From VAZQ01 sp040510815 (lineage in GTDB: Bacteria > Pseudomonadota > Alphaproteobacteria > Rhizobiales > Xanthobacteraceae), in the NCBI GenBank assembly GCA_040510815.1, contig JBEVIH010000040.1:1-10398 (forward strand): a stretch of DNA of 10,398 nt, given 5' to 3'. Under the pieces are notes generated by a model, which did no database searches, was not told the DNA's origin, and saw only the letters and a list, made by a program, of their open reading frames with translations. The position numbers and the translations under genes are program-made. This document shows positions 1 to 5,264 of the stretch, in pieces (positions within the stretch are counted from its first letter, which is position 1; each line of letters starts with the position of its first letter).

Positions 1-68
1 ACACAACCACGCAGCGCAGGCGGCGGCAACGCGATGGTGAATTAACGATTAACAGGCCCACCGCAGGG

Positions 69-953
69 TTAACTGCGGCCCTCGCGGAACTCGTGCGGCG
101 TGGTGCCGGTCTGCTTGCGGAAGAATCGCGCGAAGTGGGAAGGGTCGGAAAAGGCGAGATCGTAGGCAATCTCGTGGATCGGCTGGGTGGTGAAGACGAG
201 CTGGCGCTTGGCCTCGGTCAGCACGCGCTGGCGGATCAGGTGGCCGGCGGTGACGCCGGTCGCGCGCTTGACATGGTCGTTGAGGCGATCGACGGTCATC
301 GCCAGCTTGTCGGCGTAGAAGGCAAGCTGCCGTTCCTTGTGGAAGTGCTCCTCGACCAGCTTGCGCAGCGCTTCCACCGTGGCGCCGGTCGGCTCGAGCA
401 TCAGCGTGGCGGCGCGCGTGCGACCGGCGGCAAGCCGCGCCACCTCGACCGCGATCAGCGCGAGCAAGCCGCGCATGGCGATGCGATAGCCGGCGCGGGC
501 GAGAAATCCTTCCTCGTGCAGCTCGGCGGCGAGCTTCGACAGCCGATCGCGCTCGGCGTCTCCCAGCGGCACCACCGGATCCGCGGCGAGCGCCTTGAGG
601 CGCGCAAGCGCTTCGCCGCGCCGGTCGCCCATCGCTTCGGCGACGTCCTCGGTGAAGGTCATCACCCAGCCGTCGGTGACCAGCGGCTGGAACCGGAACC
701 CATGCGCGATGGTCGCCGGCATCAGAATGGCGCACGGCGCCGTGAACGCAATGTTGGCGGCCTCGAACGTCATCTCGCCGCCGCCGCGCTCGATCACCAG
801 GATCTGGAACAGGTTGCGGTGCCGGTGGGCGCGGATGGTCCAGTCGTGAATGGAGGAGCGCGAAGAGATCGTCTCGATATGAATGAAGTCGAACGCCTGA
901 TCGTCAGGCGGATCGCCGTAGAGATGAAACAGCGGCAGCGCGGCGGTGGCCAT
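69..953 (-). CDS. AraC-family transcriptional regulator, PobR/HpaA-like
   Basis: This 294-residue protein is a probable cytoplasmic ligand-responsive transcription activator. The N-terminal half has a cupin-like sensor region, with the histidine cluster RAHRHRNLFQ at residues 41-50 followed by a Gly-rich beta turn (ERGGGEMTF, 55-63), as in PobR and HpaA regulators. The C-terminal 100 residues form the AraC/XylS double helix-turn-helix. The second HTH, about residues 258-290, carries the family pattern PIHEIAYDLAFSDPSHFARF and ends in GTTPHEFR. Length matches the family (about 290-300). The ATG at 951-953 is the only good in-frame start; no clear Shine-Dalgarno precedes it. The TAA stop lies in the loop of a small 6-bp hairpin (61-78). 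It lies two genes downstream of the hpaBC pair on the same strand, so control of hpaBC in response to a phenolic acid is a sensible guess, but the effector is not visible in the sequence. Confidence 0.88.
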   Translation of the reverse strand: MATAALPLFHLYGDPPDDQAFDFIHIETISSRSSIHDWTIRAHRHRNLFQILVIERGGGEMTFEAANIAFTAPCAILMPATIAHGFRFQPLVTDGWVMTFTEDVAEAMGDRRGEALARLKALAADPVVPLGDAERDRLSKLAAELHEEGFLARAGYRIAMRGLLALIAVEVARLAAGRTRAATLMLEPTGATVEALRKLVEEHFHKERQLAFYADKLAMTVDRLNDHVKRATGVTAGHLIRQRVLTEAKRQLVFTTQPIHEIAYDLAFSDPSHFARFFRKQTGTTPHEFREGRS

Positions 954-1034
954 GACAAATCATAGGCCAGCCCGGGCCAAGAGAAAATTGTTTCGCAAGC
1001 TTCCAGGGTGTTCGTACACATCAATCCAAAGGAA

Positions 1035-1061
1035 ATGGCCCCGCCGAATCGGCGGGGCCAT
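1035..1061 (-). terminator. Strong hairpin, probable intrinsic terminator of the Gln-rich gene
   Basis: A perfect 12-bp inverted repeat (ATGGCCCCGCCG / CGGCGGGGCCAT) with a 3-base AAT loop lies 19 bases beyond the stop codon of the Gln-rich gene. Read on the minus strand, the stem is followed by TTCCTTTGGATT. This tract is U-rich but not a pure U run, so termination is likely though perhaps not fully efficient. It separates the Gln-rich gene from the AraC regulator, implying that the regulator has its own promoter or depends on read-through. Confidence 0.72.
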
Positions 1062-1080
1062 CGTGCATCGAAGCTGAAGT

Positions 1081-1266
1081 CTAGCGATCCTGGTGGCCGC
1101 CGCCGTGCTGGCCGCCCTGTCCCGGCTGCTGCTGGCCCGGTTTCTGCTGTCCGCCTTGCTGCTGCTGGCCCGGCTTCTGGCCGCCGCCGCCCTGCTGCTG
1201 GCCCGGACGCGGATTGTTCTGCTGCTGCTGGCCCGGGTTTTGGTTCGGATTGTTTGGGTTCGACAT
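1081..1266 (-). CDS. Small Gln/Gly/Pro/Asn-rich tandem-repeat protein, 61 aa, unknown function
   Basis: This is a 61-residue hydrophilic, low-complexity protein with no signal peptide, membrane span or cysteine. It opens with MSNPNNPNQN, followed by four units that each begin with PGQQQ, spaced 11, 11 and 10 residues apart, and ends with a Gly/His/Gln tail (GGQHGGGHQDR). The frame is open to an upstream start at 1374. The ATG at 1264-1266 is preferred because it has a strong Shine-Dalgarno, GAGGAG at 1273-1278, six bases upstream, and because the composition changes abruptly there. A perfect hairpin terminator follows. The matching Leu-rich frame on the other strand is a by-product of the CTG/CAG repeats. 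It is probably intrinsically disordered. Small Gln-rich proteins of this style seem familiar from Bradyrhizobium relatives, but I know of no assigned role. The RBS plus terminator argue that it is a real gene. Confidence 0.7.
   Translation of the reverse strand: MSNPNNPNQNPGQQQQNNPRPGQQQGGGGQKPGQQQQGGQQKPGQQQPGQGGQHGGGHQDR
1126..1236. repeat. Four-copy 15-bp coding repeat, period 33/33/30 bp
   Basis: The 15-mer CTGCTGCTGGCCCGG (plus strand) occurs exactly four times, starting at 1126, 1159, 1192 and 1222. The spacings of 33, 33 and 30 bases keep the minus-strand frame and encode the PGQQQ units of the Gln-rich protein. Bases between copies differ more than the 15-mers themselves. This suggests expansion by in-frame duplication followed by divergence, or selection on the PGQQQ core. 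Confidence 0.85.
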
Positions 1267-1377
1267 TCGCTTCTCCTCGAGGGTTACGCGATCACTCGCC
1301 CCCCGAGGGTCAACGCCAACCCATGAAAAAAGTTGTGCGGCGAAGTAGTGAATTTGCCCGGATTGCGGGCACAATTC

Positions 1378-1405
1378 GCACTACAATCGGTGCTAATTTT
1401 GCCAA
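1378..1405 (-). promoter_or_regulatory. Possible promoter for the Gln-rich gene
   Basis: On the minus strand, a -35-like TTGGCA (1400-1405) is followed after 16 bases by a weak -10-like TAGTGC (1378-1383). It lies in the AT-richer part of the 182-base gap between hpaC and the Gln-rich gene, about 110 bases before that gene's start. The -10 match is poor, so this is a candidate only. Confidence 0.2.
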
Positions 1406-1415
1406 ATTGGTTCGC

Positions 1416-1439
1416 GCGCGGAACTTCGCGTTCACGCGC
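1416..1439 (-). terminator. Possible hairpin just after hpaC
   Basis: Arms GCGCGGAAC (1416-1424) and GTTCACGCGC (1430-1439) can form a 9-bp stem with one bulged A and a 5-base loop, ten bases beyond the hpaC stop. No U tract follows on the minus strand, so it would be at best a weak or factor-assisted terminator, or an mRNA 3'-end stabiliser for hpaBC. Confidence 0.3.
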
Positions 1440-1448
1440 CGAGGGAAC

Positions 1449-2015
1449 TCACACCCGCTTATAGGCGCGGTCGTGATAGACCAGCGCCGGGCCGCCCGGC
1501 CCCAGCCGCGCGGTCTCGACCGCGCCGAAGAACACGTTGTGGCTCGCGACCGAGCGCACCTCGACGATGCGGCAGTCGAACGCCACCACCGCCGAGACCA
1601 GCACCGGGCTACCGGTCGAGAGCGTCGTCCATTCGCCGCTGGCGAAACGATCGCTGCCGGTGACGCCGGTGCGTCCCGAGAAGATGTCGGCGATTTCCGC
1701 CCCGCTGGCGCCGAGCGTGTTGATGCAGAACACGCCGTTCTCGACCACCGCGGGATTGGTCTGGCTGCGGCGATTGAGGCAGACCAGCAGCGTGGGCGGC
1801 GCGTCCGACACCGAGCAGACCGCGGTCGCGGTCGAGCCAGTCTTGCCGCCCGGGCCCGCGGTGGTGACGACGTGAACGGCGGCGCCGAGCCGGCTCATCG
1901 CTTCGCGGAATGCGGCCGGCTCGACGGTGCGTACGAGCTCGGGGCCGACCGCCGTGAAGGCGCCGTCCATGGCATCGTCGGGGCGTTGGTCGATCCAGCT
2001 CATCGTTCGTGTCAC
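1449..2015 (-). CDS. hpaC: Flavin reductase component of two-component aromatic monooxygenase (HpaC family)
   Basis: This 188-residue flavin-reductase-like protein should use NAD(P)H to reduce FMN or FAD and pass free reduced flavin to the HpaB oxygenase. The family core is visible: a flavin-binding stretch at residues 60-83 containing TATAVCSVSDAPPTLLVCLN, the segment SHNVFFGAV (158-166), and the typical C-terminal LVYHDRAYKRV. E. coli HpaC is about 170 residues; the extra length here is an N-terminal extension of roughly 20-25. The start is uncertain. GTG at 2013-2015 overlaps the hpaB stop as GTGA, while an in-frame ATG lies at 2001-2003. Neither has a convincing Shine-Dalgarno, so translation is probably coupled to hpaB. 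The family call is firm. That it serves the adjacent oxygenase follows from the overlap. Confidence 0.9.
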   Translation of the reverse strand: MTRTMSWIDQRPDDAMDGAFTAVGPELVRTVEPAAFREAMSRLGAAVHVVTTAGPGGKTGSTATAVCSVSDAPPTLLVCLNRRSQTNPAVVENGVFCINTLGASGAEIADIFSGRTGVTGSDRFASGEWTTLSTGSPVLVSAVVAFDCRIVEVRSVASHNVFFGAVETARLGPGGPALVYHDRAYKRV

Positions 2016-3595
2016 TCTGCCGCGCGCTTGGGCCGCGCCAGGCCCGGATAGGCGACATCATCCGGGTCGAGCCAGGCGGGATCGCGCCAGCCGTTCTCGT
2101 CGTAGTCGGAAAGGCATTGGTCGGCGAGCGCCACCATGTCGTCGAGCGTGCCGGTGGTGCGCGCGTTCCACAGCGCGTGGATGCGGATGTCCTCGTGGTT
2201 GCCGGCGTAGTTCATCTCGTAGATCTCGTGGCGGCCGCCGAATTCGGTTCCGATCGCATCCCACAGAAGCTTCATCACCTTGATGCGCTCCTTGTAGTCG
2301 ATGCCGTGCGAGCCGCGCACATATTTGGCGAGGTACTTGTCGATCGCCGGATTCTTGAAGTCCTTGGCGGAGGACGGCAGATAGATCAGCGCCGAGGCGA
2401 CGATCTTCTCCACGATCTCCTTGACGCGGCCATAGGCGTCGCCCGCGAACACCCGGTAGCTGGAGCCGGACTGCACGTTGGGAAGCACGGCGCCGTCGAC
2501 CCACGGCGTGGGGTTGGCCGCCATCGCGTCGGTGAGCGCCCAGAACAGGTTGCGCCAGGCGATGATCTCGCCGAGCATCGCCTGGTTGCCGCGGAATTCA
2601 TCGGCGCCGGTGGTGCGCAGCGCCTTGGCGATGATGCCGACGAGGAAGTCGAGCTTGACCGCGAGCCGCGTGCAGCCCTGGAACTGGTAGCCGGCGAGGA
2701 AGCCGGACTGGGGAAAGAAGATCTTGAGCTTCTCGAGATCGCGGTGCAGCAGCACGTCCTCCCAGGGGATGAACGCGTTGTCGAACACGAAGATGGCGTC
2801 GTTCTCGTCGAAGCGCGACGACAGCGGATAGTCGAACGGCGTGCCCATCACGCTCGCCGTCATCTCGTAGGAGGTGCGGCAGAACAGCTTCACGCCCGGC
2901 GCATTCATCGGCGCGATGAACATGACCGCGAGATCGGTGTCGTGGGTCGGCACCGCCGCGTTCTGGCCGAGGAAGTTGTAGTGGGTGAGCGCCGACGCGG
3001 TCGCCACCACCTTGGCGCCGGAGACGTAGATGCCGGCGTCGGTCTCCTTCTGGATGGTGATGAACACGTCCTTGACCTGGTCGGCGGCCTTGGCGCGGTC
3101 GACCGGCGGGTTGACGATGGCGTGGTTCATGAACAGCACGTTGTCCTGGGCGCGCCGGTACCACGCCTTGGCGTTGGCCGAGAACTTTCCGTAGAACTGG
3201 TGGTTGGCCCCGAGCGTGTTCATCAGCGAGGCCTTGTAGTCGGGCGAGCGCCCCATCCAGCCGTAGGACATGCGCGCCCATTGGGCGATGGCGTCGCGCT
3301 GGGCGATGAGCTCATCGCGCGAACGCGCGACCCGGAAGAATTTATGGGTGAAGCCGCCGGACCCGGTATCGGTCGGCGAGGTGAGCACGTCCTTGGTCTT
3401 GGCGTCGTGCAGGGCGTCGTAGAGGCGCGCGATCGAGCGGGCGGCGTTGCGGAAGGCCGGATGCGTGGTGACGTCGTCGACGCGCTCGCCGTAGACGTAG
3501 ACCTCGCGCCCGTCACGCAGGCTGGCGATATATTCGTCGCCGGTAAATGGCCGGCCCTTGGCGCCGATCGCGTCCTCGGATTTCGTCCGGCTCAT
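2012..3595 (-). CDS. hpaB: 4-hydroxyphenylacetate 3-monooxygenase-type oxygenase (HpaB family)
   Basis: This 527-residue flavin-dependent phenol hydroxylase uses reduced flavin and O2 to add an ortho hydroxyl to a para-substituted phenol, classically 4-hydroxyphenylacetate to homoprotocatechuate. The hallmark GRSPDY is at residues 115-120. R116, Y120 and H158 (in NHAIVNPPVDR) sit three positions after the substrate and flavin-site residues R113, Y117 and H155 of E. coli HpaB, which is 520 residues, so the enzyme looks complete and active. The frame is open to 3712, but the ATG at 3593-3595 has GGAGG at 3601-3605, five bases upstream, and gives the family length. The stop overlaps hpaC. Family membership is very secure. 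The exact substrate is less so, since halophenol and other phenol hydroxylases share this fold and no homoprotocatechuate ring-cleavage genes are in the window. Confidence 0.93.
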   Translation of the reverse strand: MSRTKSEDAIGAKGRPFTGDEYIASLRDGREVYVYGERVDDVTTHPAFRNAARSIARLYDALHDAKTKDVLTSPTDTGSGGFTHKFFRVARSRDELIAQRDAIAQWARMSYGWMGRSPDYKASLMNTLGANHQFYGKFSANAKAWYRRAQDNVLFMNHAIVNPPVDRAKAADQVKDVFITIQKETDAGIYVSGAKVVATASALTHYNFLGQNAAVPTHDTDLAVMFIAPMNAPGVKLFCRTSYEMTASVMGTPFDYPLSSRFDENDAIFVFDNAFIPWEDVLLHRDLEKLKIFFPQSGFLAGYQFQGCTRLAVKLDFLVGIIAKALRTTGADEFRGNQAMLGEIIAWRNLFWALTDAMAANPTPWVDGAVLPNVQSGSSYRVFAGDAYGRVKEIVEKIVASALIYLPSSAKDFKNPAIDKYLAKYVRGSHGIDYKERIKVMKLLWDAIGTEFGGRHEIYEMNYAGNHEDIRIHALWNARTTGTLDDMVALADQCLSDYDENGWRDPAWLDPDDVAYPGLARPKRAAE

Positions 3596-3616
3596 GGCCG
3601 CCTCCGCACAGGCCAA

Positions 3617-3645
3617 GCAAAGGCACTTGCCGGGGCTAGTGTCAA
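3617..3645 (-). promoter_or_regulatory. Candidate sigma-70 promoter for hpaBC
   Basis: A perfect -35 hexamer TTGACA (minus strand, 3640-3645) is followed after 17 bases by CTTTGC (3617-3622), a poor -10. A conserved TTGAC with a loose -10 is common in alphaproteobacteria. Initiation near 3610 would give a short leader just containing the hpaB GGAGG. An imperfect dyad (GGCCAAG at 3611-3617 / CTTGCC at 3626-3631) lies over the -10 and could be a regulator site. Confidence 0.4.
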
Positions 3646-3692
3646 TGCGCGGACCGACCTCCGCTCGACGCAACCCGGGGGAGCCTGGCAGC

Positions 3693-3944
3693 TCACATGA
3701 CGCGGCCGCCATTGGCCACGCATTGATCGACCGCGCTGATGAGCTGACGGTTCGACATCACCAGCATGCGACGCTCGTCCTTCATCTCGCGCCTTCCGTA
3801 TTTGCGGAACACCGCCTTGCGGCATTTCTGAAGCAGCGCGTCCTGCGTCTCCGCCGCGGCCGGTTGAACGAGGAACGGGCGGCTCGGATTCGAAGGAAAC
3901 AGCAAGAGCAATGGGAGGCACAATGCGGTCGGCAATAGTCTCAT
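3693..3944 (-). CDS. Small secreted hypothetical protein with signal peptide, 83 aa
   Basis: This 83-residue protein of unknown function is probably exported to the periplasm. Residues 1-31 form a Sec signal peptide: MRLL start, a hydrophobic core around LCLPLLLLF (8-16), a Pro-rich stretch, and a likely cleavage after A31 (PAAA|ET). The mature part of about 52 residues is basic, with the run CRKAVFRKYGRREMKDERR at 41-59, and has two cysteines, C41 and C75, that could form a disulfide. The frame continues upstream to 4109, but that would overlap the desaturase gene and bury the signal peptide. The ATG at 3942-3944 is therefore chosen, although its Shine-Dalgarno (GGGA, about ten bases upstream) is weak. 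It resembles small secreted hypotheticals common in Bradyrhizobium relatives. No function should be inferred from the hpaBC neighbourhood. Confidence 0.65.
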   Translation of the reverse strand: MRLLPTALCLPLLLLFPSNPSRPFLVQPAAAETQDALLQKCRKAVFRKYGRREMKDERRMLVMSNRQLISAVDQCVANGGRVM

Positions 3945-3989
3945 CGCTGAACGTCCCGATCGATTACAGGGCCGATCCGCAGCAAGACT

Positions 3990-3995
3990 ACTATA
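3990..3995 (-). promoter_or_regulatory. Possible -10 element for the small secreted protein gene
   Basis: The minus-strand hexamer TATAGT lies in the 82-base gap between the desaturase stop and the small secreted protein gene, about 46 bases before that gene's ATG. No convincing -35 element is seen at the expected distance, so support is limited to the -10 match and its location. Confidence 0.25.
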
Positions 3996-4026
3996 CTGGC
4001 GGTTGCCGTGCGAGGCCGTTGCACGC

Positions 4027-4896
4027 CTATCGGTCCTCGGCGTTGCCGCGGGCGCTGTGGGATTTCCCTCCCGGCGCGCGGGCTTGATCGCGCGCCCCGG
4101 CGCCATCATCGCGGAACGGCTGGGTCAACAGCCGGTCGAGACGCAGCTCCTTCGGGTCGCGAAAAATCGGCAGGCCGATGGTGATTCGATCGTGCCCGAC
4201 TTCCGGCGCGGCACGGTAAGTGCCGAACAACCGGTCCCACCACGGCAGATTGAAGCCAAAATTGCTGTCGGTCTCGGGGCGCAGGATCGAGTGGTGCACC
4301 CGGTGCATGTCCGGCGTCACCACCAGGAGTCGGAGGATGCGGTCGAGCGCGGACGGCATCGAGACGTTGGCGTGATTGAACAACGAGGTCGCGTTGAGCA
4401 CCACCTCGAACAGCACCACCGCGACCACCGGAATTCCGAACGCGATGACGGTCGCGATCTTGATCAGCATGGAAATCAGGATTTCGAACGGATGGAAGCG
4501 GCCGCCGGTGGTGACGTCGATGTCGAGGTCGGCGTGATGCATGCGGTGCAGCCGCCACAGCAGCGGCACTTTGTGAAAGACGACGTGCTGGGCGTAGATG
4601 ACGAGATCGAGCACCAGGAAGCCCAACAGGGCTGCGACCGACAGCCGCAAGCCGGCGAGGTGAAACAGGCCCCAGCCGCGGCCGGCGGCGAACAGCGCGG
4701 CGCCGACCGCCGCGGTCGGAATGAGAACCCGCACGCAGATGACGCCGATAAGCAAGATACCGAGATTATTCGGCGAACGCAGGTTGCGGCCGGCGACCAG
4801 CGCACGGCGCGGCGCGCCGATTTCCCACAGCGCCATCGCCGCGAAAACGACGGCGAAGAAGCTTGTGCGAATCGCGAGCTCGACGAGCGGGTCCAT
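4027..4896 (-). CDS. Sterol desaturase / fatty acid hydroxylase superfamily membrane protein
   Basis: This 289-residue integral membrane di-iron enzyme belongs to the fatty acid hydroxylase superfamily and probably oxidises a lipid or other hydrophobic chain at the membrane. Numbering from the ATG, the histidine boxes are HVVFH (104-108), HRMHH (117-121), H135, H175 (in NHANVSMP) and HRVHH (198-202), a complete metal-ligand set. Hydrophobic segments lie near residues 6-24, 46-70, 85-103 and 142-172. The C-terminal 27 residues are hydrophilic and low in complexity. The annotated reading could also begin at the adjacent TTG (4897-4899), but ATG at 4894-4896 is more likely. Neither has a Shine-Dalgarno; a stable hairpin ends nine bases upstream. 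The family is clear. The substrate (sterol, hopanoid, fatty acid or carotenoid) cannot be told from the sequence or its neighbours. Confidence 0.88.
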   Translation of the reverse strand: MDPLVELAIRTSFFAVVFAAMALWEIGAPRRALVAGRNLRSPNNLGILLIGVICVRVLIPTAAVGAALFAAGRGWGLFHLAGLRLSVAALLGFLVLDLVIYAQHVVFHKVPLLWRLHRMHHADLDIDVTTGGRFHPFEILISMLIKIATVIAFGIPVVAVVLFEVVLNATSLFNHANVSMPSALDRILRLLVVTPDMHRVHHSILRPETDSNFGFNLPWWDRLFGTYRAAPEVGHDRITIGLPIFRDPKELRLDRLLTQPFRDDGAGARDQARAPGGKSHSARGNAEDR

Positions 4897-4904
4897 CAAG
4901 CAAA

Positions 4905-4933
4905 TGAGGAGGCCGCACGATGCGGTCTCCTCA
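4905..4933 (-). terminator. 13-bp hairpin between the miniprotein gene and the desaturase gene
   Basis: Arms TGAGGAGGCCGCA and TGCGGTCTCCTCA pair over 13 positions, with a single G-T wobble or A-C mismatch depending on strand, around a 3-base CGA loop. On the minus strand it is followed by TTTGCTTG and then the desaturase ATG. It could end transcription from the 27-residue gene upstream, or act as a 5'-leader structure of the desaturase mRNA. The CCTCCTC arm could mask GAGGAG, a Shine-Dalgarno-like run in the other arm. Confidence 0.55.
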
Positions 4934-4996
4934 GTTATCGCCCGAGCAATATCAAATGACTAGCCTTCCGGCTCGGCTCAACGCCGCAGGCGAGCG

Positions 4997-5080
4997 TCAG
5001 TTGAGGCCGCCAAATGCCCAGATCAGCAGCAGAATCGGGATCGGCACGCCCAGCAACCAAAGCAAGAGATAACGGCCCAT
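4997..5080 (-). CDS. 27-residue single-span membrane miniprotein
   Basis: This is a very short but well-formed gene: ATG at 5078-5080, TGA at 4997-4999, and GGAG (5086-5089) five bases upstream. The product starts MGRYLLLWLLGVPIPILLLI and ends WAFGGLN. It is a single hydrophobic helix broken by a VPIP motif, with a short basic N-terminus, so it should insert in the inner membrane. Miniproteins with this MGRYLLLWLLGVPIPI...FGG pattern look familiar from Bradyrhizobium and relatives, which I recall but cannot check here. The function is unknown. It is divergent from livH and followed by a hairpin, so it may be a monocistronic unit. Confidence 0.68.
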   Translation of the reverse strand: MGRYLLLWLLGVPIPILLLIWAFGGLN

Positions 5081-5117
5081 TCTCACTCCATTCGTCCGTT
5101 AGTTGACCACCGCAAAA

Positions 5118-5135
5118 ATGGAACTTTGGTTCCAT
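5118..5135. promoter_or_regulatory. Perfect dyad in the divergent intergenic region, possible operator
   Basis: ATGGAAC (5118-5124) and GTTCCAT (5129-5135) form a perfect 7-bp inverted repeat with a 4-base TTTG spacer, in the 184-base gap between the miniprotein gene and livH. TTGACC at 5103-5108 could be a plus-strand -35 element, which would put the dyad over the -10 and start region, although no good -10 is visible. It is a candidate regulator binding site for the liv operon, the miniprotein, or both. Confidence 0.35.
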
Positions 5136-5264
5136 CCGGTTGCTCCGCCCACCCGTCCACACCGGGAAAACCGCGGCAGCAGCGCCGTTGCCGGCCTATC
5201 GGCGCCCTGATAGAGCTTCGTGCGTTGCCGGATCGCGGGGGACCGCCTCAACGGGGGCCGAGGC

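Noticed and set aside
41..53. Direct repeat ATTAAC-GATTAAC near the left edge
   Set aside because: Too short and AT-simple to support a binding site or attachment site; nothing else nearby marks an element boundary.
959..964. TATGAT resembling a -10 box before the AraC gene
   Set aside because: It lies only five bases from the start codon and has no convincing -35 partner; leaderless initiation cannot be supported from sequence alone.
93..965. Plus-strand open frame opposite the AraC regulator
   Set aside because: The minus frame has a full AraC HTH domain; the plus frame shows only low-complexity Arg/Gly/His composition.
1093..1326. Plus-strand Leu/Ala-rich frame that looks like a membrane protein
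   Set aside because: The leucines come from CTG repeats complementary to the CAG glutamine codons of the minus-strand gene, which alone has an RBS and terminator.
2009..3700. Plus-strand open frame covering all of hpaB
   Set aside because: Shadow of a highly conserved enzyme; its translation is Val/Arg/Gly-rich without motifs.
3596..3712. N-terminally longer HpaB starting at 3712
   Set aside because: It would add 39 non-conserved residues; the ATG at 3595 has GGAGG and gives the normal family length. The candidate promoter also lies within this stretch.
4970..5008. Imperfect inverted repeat CGGCTCAAC / GTTGAGGCCG across the miniprotein stop
   Set aside because: It contains a bulge and a long 17-base loop, has no U tract, and overlaps the coding end; chance pairing in GC-rich DNA is likely.
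4935..5162. 75-residue minus-strand frame overlapping the miniprotein
   Set aside because: No RBS or motif; the overlapping 27-residue frame has a well-spaced GGAG and a coherent membrane helix.
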